From Nitrospiraceae bacterium (GTDB lineage: Bacteria > Nitrospirota > UBA9217): a stretch of 5,443 nucleotides of DNA. Position 1 is the first letter of the stretch; every line of letters starts with the position of its first letter. The notes under the pieces were generated by a model. That model was not told the DNA's origin. It did no database searches and worked only from the letters and a program-made list of their open reading frames with translations. The stretch spans positions 1-5,443 of the forward strand of contig DMKB01000269.1 of assembly GCA_003454665.1 (NCBI GenBank). The letters run 5' to 3'. Positions 1 to 5,443 of this stretch are shown here, one piece after another. Position numbers and translations under genes: made by a program.

Positions 1-365
1 TCCGATTTTCCCGGGGCGCACAGGTGTGTTGCGACGTCGGGGTTCCCCACGACGGCCTCGGCGTATCCCATGCAGCCGGCAAAGCCGCAGGCGCCGCAGT
101 TGGCTCCCGGCAGCACCTCACGCACCTGCTCTACCCGGGGATCCATCTTCACCGTGAACTTGGACGCGATAAAGGCGAGTGAAACACCAAAAGCGATCCC
201 CACACCGGCGAGAAAAACGACGGAAATATAGACAACCTCTACAGGCACCTTCTCCATCGCCGCAATCGATCCTCCCACCCCGGCCTGCGGAATAAGGTCG
301 CTGATGAAAAGGTCCATCAACTCAACGAGCGTTCTCGTAATCATGTGTACAGCGTGTTCAAACAT
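1..365 (-). CDS. rnfB: RnfB, ferredoxin-accepting Fe-S subunit of the Rnf complex (partial, 3' end beyond window)
   Basis: Only the first 121 codons are present; the gene runs off the left edge. One membrane segment (about residues 44-69) is followed by a four-cysteine Fe-S domain with C90, C93, C98 and C116, in the spacing CxxCxxxxC then 17 residues then C. This is the [4Fe-4S] domain typical of RnfB. In the family this subunit takes electrons from reduced ferredoxin; the ferredoxin-like domains that normally follow lie outside the window. I chose the ATG at 365 because an AGAAGG site sits about 9 bases upstream, an in-frame stop lies just before it (381-383) and it is 27 bp after rnfA. That start gives about 43 residues before the membrane helix, longer than usual. 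A second ATG at 254 would give a more typical N-terminus, but its nearest purine-rich site (GGGAGG) is about 13 bases away. The family call is secure; the start is less so. Confidence 0.93.
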   Translation of the reverse strand, partial: MFEHAVHMITRTLVELMDLFISDLIPQAGVGGSIAAMEKVPVEVVYISVVFLAGVGIAFGVSLAFIASKFTVKMDPRVEQVREVLPGANCGACGFAGCMGYAEAVVGNPDVATHLCAPGKS

Positions 366-392
366 GGCAGCGTACCTTCTTCATGGTATTCG

Positions 393-992
393 TTACAGGG
401 TGATCATTCCGGAAAATCCTAAAAAAGCGAGCGCAATAAGGCCGGTCAGCACAAATGCAATGGGAAGCCCCTGGAATGATTTCGGCACATCGGCAAGATC
501 GAGTTTCTCCCGAATACTCGCCATGATGATGAGGGCCAGGCTGAAACCGACGCCTGAACCGAAGGCAAGGGCGATACTTTCGAAGAGGCCGTACTCTTCG
601 CCGGCATTGATCAGCGGCACGGCGATGATGATACAGTTCGTCACGATCAGCGCAAGGTAGATGCCGAGCTTATAGTACAGCGCAGGGGTCTTCTTTTTCA
701 TGATCGTATCAGCGGCCTGCACAAAGGCGGCAACAATGCCGATAAAGATGACGATCTTCAAGTATTCGAGGTGATAAGGGACCATGATATATTTATAAAC
801 GACCCAGCTCAGTACGGAGCTGATAACCATCACGGCGGTGAAGGTAATGCTCATTCCCACGGCCGTCTCCATCCGCTTCGTCACGCCGAAGAAGATGCAG
901 AGCCCCAGGTACCGCGCAAACACGAAATTATTGATGAGCGCCGACGCAATAAATATCGTCAGAACATGTTCCCACAATCCACTGCCTTCCAT
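393..992 (-). CDS. rnfA: RnfA, integral membrane subunit of the Rnf complex
   Basis: A hydrophobic 199-residue protein with about six membrane segments, close to the usual length of RnfA/NqrE proteins. Family landmarks are the first-helix stretch LINNFVFARYLGLC with C32, the TNC motif with C120, and a C-terminal region reading REKLDLADVPKSFQG then LAFLGFSG. Both cysteines that in this family help bind the [2Fe-2S] cluster shared with RnfE are present. In Rnf, RnfA and RnfE are inverted-topology homologues that form the electron- and ion-conducting membrane core. The ATG at 992 has a GGAGG site 5 bases upstream. It follows rnfE by 88 bp, the longest gap in the operon, and precedes rnfB by 27 bp. 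The residue after C32 is Ile where E. coli RnfA has Pro, a small difference. A shared promoter with rnfCDGE is likely, although an extra internal start in the 88-bp gap cannot be excluded. Confidence 0.97.
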   Translation of the reverse strand: MEGSGLWEHVLTIFIASALINNFVFARYLGLCIFFGVTKRMETAVGMSITFTAVMVISSVLSWVVYKYIMVPYHLEYLKIVIFIGIVAAFVQAADTIMKKKTPALYYKLGIYLALIVTNCIIIAVPLINAGEEYGLFESIALAFGSGVGFSLALIIMASIREKLDLADVPKSFQGLPIAFVLTGLIALAFLGFSGMITL

Positions 993-1044
993 GCTATCCT
1001 CCGGTCAGGCGACAAATCTCAAACTGCTGACGGTAAAATGTAAT

Positions 1045-1070
1045 CACTTTGCACTTTGCACTTTGCACTT
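1045..1070. repeat. Heptamer tandem repeat (CACTTTG, about 3.7 copies) between rnfE and rnfA
   Basis: Three perfect copies of CACTTTG (1045-1051, 1052-1058, 1059-1065) are followed by a partial CACTT (1066-1070). On the transcribed strand the unit reads CAAAGTG. The array lies wholly in the 88-bp gap, 10 bases after the rnfE stop codon and 52 bases before the rnfA start. The hexamer TAATCA occurs on both sides (1041-1046 and 1070-1075). It lies in transcribed mRNA. I see no strong hairpin and no T-run that would make it a terminator. Its function is unknown. Confidence 0.9.
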
Positions 1071-1080
1071 AATCAGTGTA

Positions 1081-1707
1081 TCAATGTCCCCCGCTGCTTG
1101 CGCCCGTGCCGCCGAAAACTTTCCGGTCTATCCAGTTCAGGAATCCCATGAGCAGCCCCATGGCAAAAAACCCGCCCGTGGGCAGGACCATGATCAGAAG
1201 CGGCCGCGTATGGAGAATATCGTAGCCCCAGAGAGATCCTTTGCCCAAAAATTCTCTCGTAATGCCTATCAACACCAGCGCTAACAGAAATCCCAGCCCC
1301 ATCCCCATGCCGTCGATCATGGACGGGATGAGTTTGTTTTTGCTTGCGAACACCTCGGCCCGGGAAAGGACGATGGCAAAGGCCACGATCAGCATGATAT
1401 ACAGGCCCATTTCCTTGTACACGTCACGAGCGTACGCCCCCATCACCAGATCGGTCACCGTCACCCACGTGGCAATGATGAACATGTAAGCGGGGATGCG
1501 CACCTTGGGGCTGATAAAGCTCCGGATCAGGGAGACGGTTACGTTCACCATGGTCATCACGAAAAATACGGCGACGCCCATGAGAAATCCGTTCTTCACT
1601 CCGCTCGTCACGGCGACTGCCGGACAGAGCGACAAGGCAAGGCGGAACACGGGGTTCTCGCCGAAGAGGCCATTTTTGAATATTGCCCAGTAGCTTACCT
1701 TCTTCAT
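1081..1707 (-). CDS. rnfE: RnfE, integral membrane subunit of the Rnf complex, with an atypical second cluster-ligand site
   Basis: A 208-residue protein with about six membrane helices, homologous to RnfE/NqrD. Landmarks are ENPVFRLALSLCP with C28 in the first helix, SRAEVFASKN (115-124) and TREFLGKGSLWG near helix 5. With RnfA it forms the membrane core. The unusual point is residues 107-112, LIVAFAI. Typical relatives read roughly PLIVVNCI here, so A111 (codon GCC, 1375-1377) takes the place of the conserved cysteine and F110 that of the asparagine. C28 is the only cysteine in the protein. The reading frame is intact, so this is not a sequencing frameshift. The start overlaps the rnfG stop as ATGA (4 bases), with GGGGTG just upstream, which suggests translational coupling. 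The Gly/Ser-rich C-terminal tail is unremarkable. The family identity is very secure; the consequence of the substitution is inferred. Confidence 0.96.
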   Translation of the reverse strand: MKKVSYWAIFKNGLFGENPVFRLALSLCPAVAVTSGVKNGFLMGVAVFFVMTMVNVTVSLIRSFISPKVRIPAYMFIIATWVTVTDLVMGAYARDVYKEMGLYIMLIVAFAIVLSRAEVFASKNKLIPSMIDGMGMGLGFLLALVLIGITREFLGKGSLWGYDILHTRPLLIMVLPTGGFFAMGLLMGFLNWIDRKVFGGTGASSGGH

Positions 1708-2291
1708 TTTTTCACCCCGTGCGTGGCGACCTTGATACCGCCACCATAGCGCTCAATAAGCATCTGGACCGCGTCTTTTACCCCGTTCGTCACGGCCCTG
1801 CTCGAAATCGTTGCGCCGGAGATTGCCTGTATGTTTTCCTTCGTCGGCTTCTTCAGGAGCGCCAGCTGGGAAAATTCCTTTCCCTTGAACTGTTCAAGAA
1901 ACCACTCTTCCTCGATGATCTGATCGCCCAAGCCTGGTGTTTCGGCGTGATCCAGAACTTGTACGCCCTTGACACGGATATCCCGGTCCACGGAGACCAG
2001 CATCTTCACATAGCTCGAATACCCCTTGCCGGCCGTGGTAGCGATATACGCGACAATCCGTCTTCCCGACTTCGCCTCGTGGTAATCGTAGTGTTTCCGG
2101 CCAATATTCCATTTACCCACTTCCGTAATGACATCCGCCTCGGGCGCCATTTTCTTGAGCGCTTCTTCCTTTTCCTTCTTCTCGGCCTTGAACCGAACGG
2201 GCGACGTAACATAGAACACGCCCACCATGATCATCCCGGCCACAACAAAGATCGCGACGAGGCTGAGGGTTATCTTGAGCATCTCTTTCAT
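1704..2291 (-). CDS. rnfG: RnfG, periplasm-facing subunit with covalently bound FMN
   Basis: A 195-residue protein with one N-terminal membrane helix (about 6-28) that anchors a soluble FMN-binding domain. Landmarks are HAETPGLGDQI (115-125) and the flavinylation motif SGATISS (158-164). T161 is the residue expected to carry FMN in phosphoester linkage, attached by ApbE, which is not encoded here. The aspartate usual six residues before that threonine is Q155 (codon CAG, 1827-1829). In Rnf this FMN takes part in electron transfer on the outer side of the membrane. I chose the ATG at 2291 over an in-frame ATG at 2366 because it gives the normal N-terminus, has AAGGAG about 8 bases upstream, and forms a TAATG junction with the rnfD stop. 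The longer form would overlap rnfD by 76 bases and add a non-family sequence. The 3' end overlaps rnfE by 4 bases. Confidence 0.96.
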   Translation of the reverse strand: MKEMLKITLSLVAIFVVAGMIMVGVFYVTSPVRFKAEKKEKEEALKKMAPEADVITEVGKWNIGRKHYDYHEAKSGRRIVAYIATTAGKGYSSYVKMLVSVDRDIRVKGVQVLDHAETPGLGDQIIEEEWFLEQFKGKEFSQLALLKKPTKENIQAISGATISSRAVTNGVKDAVQMLIERYGGGIKVATHGVKK

Positions 2292-3322
2292 TATTTCAAC
2301 TCCTTCACCGCTATCTTGCCGAACACCCGGCTCCTCACGCGCCTGTCCAGAAGCGGGGCAAAGCAATTCATCAGAAGGATGGCGAACATCACGCCCTCGG
2401 GGTAACCGCCCTTCAGCCTGATCAGCGCCGTCAGCGCGCCGGCACAGATACCGAAGATGACCTGGGCGCTCCGCACCGACGGCCCGGTAACATAATCCGT
2501 GGCCATAAAGAAAGCGCCGAGAATCAGTCCGCCCGAAAGCATATGAAAGATCGCGTCTCCCGATAACAATCCCTCAGTGCCGCCGAAAAGCCAGGTAAGC
2601 AGACCGACGGTGGCGATGAACGATATCGGGATATGCCATGTGATGTACCGTTTAATGAACAGCAGAAAGAACGCACCGAGCAGAAGCGCCGCTATCGACG
2701 TCTCCCCGAGCGATCCTGCCCGGTTGCCCACGAAGAGGTGCTGATAAAGCTCCGCCTTGGTATGAAACACCTCGAGCAGCGCAGCCAATCCGTCCTCCTT
2801 CAGGAGGCCCAGGGGCGTCGCCGTGGTCACGGCGTCCATGCCCGTGACATTCATCACCGGCTTATAATAGGTCGTCATCTGTTTGGGAAAACTGATGAGA
2901 ATAAAAGCCCTGCCGATCAGGGCGGGATTGAAGATATTAAACCCGAGGCCGCCGAAGAGCTGCTTGGTGATCACGATGGCCACGAAGGAACCGACGGCCG
3001 GAATATACAGGGGAACGCTCGAGGGGACATTCAGCGCAATGAGCAGACCCGTCAGGAACGCGCTTCCGTCCGAGACCGTGACCGGCTTCCTGAGGGCCAT
3101 CTGTGTAAGCGCCTCGGAGAGTATGGCCGTCACGATGCTTACCAGGATGATTGCCACGGCGCGGAACCCGAAGTAGTACACACCCATCAGCGCCGCAGGC
3201 ATCAGCGCGCCGCTCACGGTCCACATGATCGTCGCCGTACTCTCCGAAGAGCGCATATGAGGCCCGACAGAGACAATCAGCTGCGGCTGGGCTTGCTGCT
3301 GTTCTTTTACTGCTCCTTCCAT
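2291..3322 (-). CDS. rnfD: RnfD, integral membrane subunit with covalently bound FMN
   Basis: A 343-residue polytopic membrane protein with roughly nine or ten helices, related to NqrB and of usual RnfD length. Landmarks are PHMRSSEST (21-29), SDGSAFLTGLLIALNVP (84-100), FNPALIGRAF (131-140), DAVTTATPL (163-171) and YPEGVMFAILLMNCFAPLLD near the C-terminus. In the DAVTTATPL motif T169 (codon at 2816-2818) is the expected attachment site for FMN, and the aspartate six residues before it (D163) is present. In the complex RnfD passes electrons through the membrane and is one of the candidates for coupling to Na+ or H+ movement; the sequence alone does not tell which ion. The ATG at 3322 has AGAGG about 8 bases upstream and lies 39 bp after the rnfC stop. 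The stop shares one base with the rnfG start. Confidence 0.97.
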   Translation of the reverse strand: MEGAVKEQQQAQPQLIVSVGPHMRSSESTATIMWTVSGALMPAALMGVYYFGFRAVAIILVSIVTAILSEALTQMALRKPVTVSDGSAFLTGLLIALNVPSSVPLYIPAVGSFVAIVITKQLFGGLGFNIFNPALIGRAFILISFPKQMTTYYKPVMNVTGMDAVTTATPLGLLKEDGLAALLEVFHTKAELYQHLFVGNRAGSLGETSIAALLLGAFFLLFIKRYITWHIPISFIATVGLLTWLFGGTEGLLSGDAIFHMLSGGLILGAFFMATDYVTGPSVRSAQVIFGICAGALTALIRLKGGYPEGVMFAILLMNCFAPLLDRRVRSRVFGKIAVKELK

Positions 3323-3361
3323 TCTCGTAACCTCTTTTCTCTGTCGCTCTTCGAACTGCCC

Positions 3362-4699
3362 TTACTGACTCTTTTTCTTGGCGAGCTCTTTTTTCGCCTT
3401 TTTCACCCACTGCACCATCGGCCTGTTGGCCGGGCACACGAAGGTGCATGATCCGCATTCAAAACAGTCGAGCAGGTTGTAGTCCTTTGCGTCCTCATAG
3501 CGCTCCTTTTCGATAAACAGCCCGATCACCGATGGCTGGAGCTTCATGGGACAGGCGTCGATGCACCGCGCACAGCGGATGCACGGGCCGTAGGGCTTCA
3601 CGCTGACTTCAGCCAGCGGGAGGACGAGGATACCCGACGTCCCCTTGATCACCGGAACATCGAGGCTATACTGGCTGATGCCCATCATGGGACCGCCGGA
3701 GATCACCTTTGCCGCGGAGTCGGTGAATCCTCCTGCTTCTTCAACAAGCTGAGAATAAGGCGTGCCGATCCGGGCGATGAAATTCTTGGGTTCCTTCACG
3801 CCCCTGCCCGTGACGGTCACGTACCGCTCGATCAGCGGTCTGCCGAAACGAACGGCATTATAGACTGCTTCGGCCGTACCCACGTTCTGCACGACAACAC
3901 CGATGTCCATTGGCAGGCCCCCTGCCGGCACGGTCCTGTTCACGACGGCCTTGATCAGCATCTTTTCAGCGCCCTGGGGGTACTTCACCTTTACCGGCAA
4001 TACCGCGATGCCGGGAGAACCGGCCACCGCTTTTTGCATGGCCTCGATCGCATCCGGCTTGTTTGCTTCTATTCCTATATAACCCTTCTTGACCCCGAGA
4101 ATTTGCATGAGGATCTTGAGGCCTTCAACAATTTCGGTCGGGCGTTCGAGCATTATCCGATGGTCGGCAGTCAGGTACGGCTCGCACTCGGCCCCGTTCA
4201 GGACCACGGCGTCGATCGGCTTTTCCTTGGGAGGCGAGAGCTTCACGTGCGTGGGAAACGTCGCGCCGCCCATGCCGACAATGCCGGCCTCACTGACCAT
4301 TTTCTTCAACTCATCGGGGCTGAGCATTGCATAATCGGGTGTCTCTTTCAGCCCCGACACCCATTCGTCTTTCCCGTCACTCTCGATGACAACGGACGCC
4401 ACGTCCATGCCGAGGGGGTGGGGAAAATTGCCGATTGCCGTTACTTTGCCCGACGTCGACGCATGGACCGGCGCGGACACAAAACCGGTGCCTTCGCCGA
4501 CTTTTTCCCCTTTTTTGACTTCCTGCCCGATTACGACGAGGGGCTTGTCCGGCGCTCCTATGTGCTGGCTTAAGGGGATAATGATTCTTGTGGGAAGTGC
4601 TGCGGTAACGGCTGGTTTGTGAGCGGTGAGTTCCTTGTTGTACGCGGGGTGCACGCCTCCGCTAAAGGTGGCCTGCGCTTTGATCGTCGTCACTTCCAT
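3362..4699 (-). CDS. rnfC: RnfC, NAD(H)-interacting FMN/Fe-S subunit of the Rnf complex
   Basis: A 445-residue soluble, membrane-associated subunit. Domains in order are an N-terminal sandwich-hybrid domain with the signature FSGGVHP (12-18), a Nuo51-like FMN/NADH-binding domain with GIVGMGGATFPTHVKL (139-154) and LNGAECEPYLTADHR (167-181), and an SLBB-like segment (about 258-310). A two-cluster ferredoxin domain follows, with C373/C376/C379/C383 and C412/C415/C418/C422. All eight cluster cysteines are present. In the family RnfC is the site of NAD+ reduction at the cytoplasmic face. The protein ends shortly after the second cluster in a lysine-rich tail, as in clostridial-type RnfC, without the long alanine/lysine-rich extension of E. 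coli RnfC. The ATG at 4699 has AAGGTG 7 bases upstream. It is the first gene of the operon, behind the promoter at 4793-4822. Confidence 0.97.
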   Translation of the reverse strand: MEVTTIKAQATFSGGVHPAYNKELTAHKPAVTAALPTRIIIPLSQHIGAPDKPLVVIGQEVKKGEKVGEGTGFVSAPVHASTSGKVTAIGNFPHPLGMDVASVVIESDGKDEWVSGLKETPDYAMLSPDELKKMVSEAGIVGMGGATFPTHVKLSPPKEKPIDAVVLNGAECEPYLTADHRIMLERPTEIVEGLKILMQILGVKKGYIGIEANKPDAIEAMQKAVAGSPGIAVLPVKVKYPQGAEKMLIKAVVNRTVPAGGLPMDIGVVVQNVGTAEAVYNAVRFGRPLIERYVTVTGRGVKEPKNFIARIGTPYSQLVEEAGGFTDSAAKVISGGPMMGISQYSLDVPVIKGTSGILVLPLAEVSVKPYGPCIRCARCIDACPMKLQPSVIGLFIEKERYEDAKDYNLLDCFECGSCTFVCPANRPMVQWVKKAKKELAKKKSQ

Positions 4700-4743
4700 G
4701 CTAATTCACCTTCAGTGTTCTGCACTATAAATTTTGCTAATGG

Positions 4744-4757
4744 CAGTATAATTACTG
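4744..4757 (-). promoter_or_regulatory. Short dyad in the predicted rnf leader
   Basis: A perfect inverted repeat, CAGTA-N4-TACTG, lies about 45 bases upstream of the rnfC start and about 30 bases downstream of the predicted transcription start. It could be an operator for a repressor, or a small 5-bp RNA hairpin with a 4-base loop. The surrounding DNA is very AT-rich, so a chance dyad is quite possible. Confidence 0.3.
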
Positions 4758-4792
4758 AAATTATAATTTGAGAATTTCTAAAGGCCGCACAG

Positions 4793-4822
4793 TTTATAAC
4801 AGATATGCGAGGTGAGTGTCAA
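4793..4822 (-). promoter_or_regulatory. Sigma-70-type promoter of the rnf operon
   Basis: On the minus strand the -35 is a perfect TTGACA (4822-4817) and the -10 is TATAAA (4798-4793), separated by 18 bp. The bases before the -10 read TGT, an extended -10 element. Transcription would begin near 4786 and give a leader of about 87 bases before rnfC. It lies downstream of the nfu terminator, so rnf appears to be transcribed on its own. The call rests on consensus matching only, but the match is strong and the position is right. Confidence 0.72.
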
Positions 4823-4891
4823 GTATTTTTTCTTTACTGTATCCAAAGACGTAATCTGTCGAACGTCGTAACAATTTTCTTGTTTTCCCTT

Positions 4892-4910
4892 CATGTCCTG
4901 CATCGACATG
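4892..4910. promoter_or_regulatory. Inverted repeat upstream of the rnf promoter
   Basis: Perfect 6-bp arms CATGTC and GACATG are separated by 7 bases, 70 to 88 bp upstream of the -35 element. The size and spacing suit a dimeric DNA-binding protein, possibly an activator. No regulator gene is present in the window to pair it with, and a 6-bp dyad can arise by chance. Confidence 0.22.
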
Positions 4911-4985
4911 CCGCAGGCGCTCCGCCGGCGAACAACATACATCTCACTTTGTTAAAACGCAACCGTTGTTCATAATACAAAACAG

Positions 4986-5018
4986 GAAGGGCGGCATCTC
5001 GATGATTTGCCGCCCTTC
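4986..5018 (-). terminator. Rho-independent terminator of nfu
   Basis: A perfect 10-bp GC-rich stem (GAAGGGCGGC / GCCGCCCTTC) with a 13-base loop. On the minus strand it is followed by CTGTTTTGTATT, a modest T-rich tail; the plus-strand tail is less T-rich. It lies 129 bases after the nfu stop codon and upstream of the rnf promoter, so it would insulate the two transcription units. Confidence 0.75.
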
Positions 5019-5147
5019 ACAATTTCACGTACCGTCAATGAACGACTGCCAAGGGCAATCGCCTTCATTCCGCCATGCTCCGCATACGCCCCCGACCCGG
5101 ACAGTCCTGCTCGTGAAGCCGGCACGCAGTACTGGAGGAGATAATGC

Positions 5148-5372
5148 TTACGCTACAGCCACTACTTCCTTCACGGCGGGGATCTCCTGTTTCAACTGCT
5201 TCTCAACACCCATCTTGAGCGTCATGGTCGACATGGGGCAGCTACCGCAGGCCCCCTTCAGCCGCACCTTGATGACGCCGTCGTCCTCGATGCTCACGAG
5301 TTCAATATCGCCTCCGTCCGCCTGCAGCGTGGGCCGTATTTTTTTGAGTACTTCTTCCACTTTTTCTTTCAT
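5148..5372 (-). CDS. NifU C-terminal-domain (Nfu-type) iron-sulfur cluster scaffold/carrier protein
   Basis: A 74-residue protein that consists of a single Nfu domain. Landmarks are the N-terminal stretch VLKKIRPTLQADGGDIELV (8-26) and the motif GACGSCPMS with C42 and C45, the CxxC pair that in this family binds a bridging [4Fe-4S] cluster between two subunits. Related domains form the C-terminus of NifU and of NfuA; here no other domain is attached, a common form in anaerobic bacteria. The likely role is cytoplasmic transfer of Fe-S clusters to client proteins. The ATG at 5372 has AAGGAGA about 8 bases upstream, which fixes the start well. It reads in the same direction as the rnf operon, but a terminator and a new promoter lie between them. 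Whether Rnf proteins are clients is only a guess from proximity. Confidence 0.93.
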   Translation of the reverse strand: MKEKVEEVLKKIRPTLQADGGDIELVSIEDDGVIKVRLKGACGSCPMSTMTLKMGVEKQLKQEIPAVKEVVAVA

Positions 5373-5418
5373 GGGAATGATCTCCTTCTCGTAGTCTGCA
5401 TACCGTCTCTTGAGAGCT

Positions 5419-5424
5419 ATTATA
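5419..5424 (-). promoter_or_regulatory. -10 element of the nfu promoter
   Basis: A perfect TATAAT on the minus strand, 46 bases upstream of the nfu start codon, which would give a leader of about 40 bases. With a normal 16-18 bp spacer the -35 would fall at or beyond the right edge of the window, so only half of the promoter can be judged. Confidence 0.5.
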
Positions 5425-5443
5425 CACTGTTTTCATCCTGATT

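Larger units (their letters stand above)
4700..5147. other. Intergenic region between nfu and rnfC
   Basis: These 448 bases carry no gene I can support on either strand. From the nfu side they hold a 129-base stretch of GC-rich DNA after the nfu stop (nothing recognised), the nfu terminator hairpin, a short dyad at 4892-4910, the rnf promoter and the AT-rich rnf leader. Short open frames exist (minus 4942-4778, minus 5068-4970, plus 5144-5218), but they overlap the promoter, the terminator and nfu respectively and have no family resemblance I trust. Confidence 0.75.

Noticed and set aside
2292..2366. A possible 25-residue N-terminal extension of RnfG from the ATG at 2366.
   Set aside because: It lies entirely inside the rnfD coding sequence in another frame, and the ATG at 2291 has a good ribosome-binding site and the normal membrane-anchor N-terminus.
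1683..2405. A 240-codon plus-strand open frame opposite rnfG, and similar long plus-strand frames opposite the other rnf genes.
   Set aside because: These are antisense shadows of GC-rich genes. The minus-strand frames have clear family motifs, ribosome-binding sites and operon spacing.
4760..4765. A perfect TATAAT on the minus strand in the rnf leader, considered as the -10 of a second promoter.
   Set aside because: No acceptable -35 lies 16-19 bp upstream (the DNA there is GCGGCC-like), and an AT-rich leader yields such hexamers by chance.
4778..4942. A 54-codon minus-strand open frame (start 4942) in the nfu-rnfC gap.
   Set aside because: It contains the whole rnf promoter, has only a weak ribosome-binding site, and its translation matches no family I recognise. 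It is most likely a chance frame in non-coding DNA.
4970..5068. A 32-codon minus-strand open frame after nfu whose beginning (ALGSRSLTVREIV) faintly recalls the N-terminus of aromatic amino acid ammonia-lyases.
   Set aside because: The similarity is a few residues only, the ribosome-binding site is poor, and the frame runs through the terminator hairpin. Not enough for a gene or a pseudogene call.
5144..5218. A 24-codon plus-strand frame with a perfect GGAGG 6 bases before its ATG, antisense to the 3' end of nfu.
   Set aside because: It is very short, largely inside a well-supported gene on the other strand, and has no visible promoter. The ribosome-binding match is probably coincidence.

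Overview
The window holds most of one operon, read on the minus strand, for the Rnf complex. Rnf is the membrane-bound, ion-translocating ferredoxin:NAD+ oxidoreductase. In transcription order the genes are rnfC (4699-3362), rnfD (3322-2291), rnfG (2291-1704), rnfE (1707-1081), rnfA (992-393) and rnfB (365 to the left edge, cut off). This C-D-G-E-A-B order is the one known from acetogens and many anaerobic delta-type bacteria, not the A-B-C-D-G-E order of E. coli. Upstream is a separate minus-strand gene for a small NifU C-terminal-type iron-sulfur protein (5372-5148), with its own -10 element and a terminator hairpin.

Organism: moderately GC-rich coding DNA, Shine-Dalgarno sites before every gene, the CDGEAB order, a short RnfC without the long C-terminal extension of gammaproteobacteria, and a stand-alone 74-residue Nfu domain all suggest an anaerobic Gram-negative bacterium. 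Desulfobacterota/syntroph-like or Nitrospirota-like lineages fit, but this is inference and no marker here settles it.

Layout: 1-365 is the 5' part of rnfB. 366-4699 is the tightly packed remainder of the operon. D/G overlap by 1 base and G/E by 4; the gaps are 39 bp (C-D), 88 bp (E-A, holding a heptamer tandem repeat) and 27 bp (A-B). 4700-5147 has no supported gene but contains the rnf promoter (TTGACA, 18 bp, TATAAA with an extended -10), an 87-base predicted leader with a small dyad, a second upstream dyad and the nfu terminator. 5148-5372 is nfu, followed by its promoter region to the right edge.

How the genes work together (family knowledge): RnfC takes part in NAD(H) exchange through FMN and two [4Fe-4S] clusters. 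RnfB receives electrons from ferredoxin. RnfD and RnfG carry covalently bound FMN. RnfA and RnfE form the membrane core that holds a [2Fe-2S] cluster between them. The FMN transferase ApbE needed for RnfD and RnfG is not in this window. The Nfu protein could help supply Fe-S clusters, but it is a separate transcription unit.

The main oddity is in RnfE. The second conserved cysteine, expected to be a ligand of the intramembrane [2Fe-2S] cluster, is alanine, and the protein has only one cysteine in total. Otherwise this is a conventional Rnf locus; I found no sign of a wholly new system.
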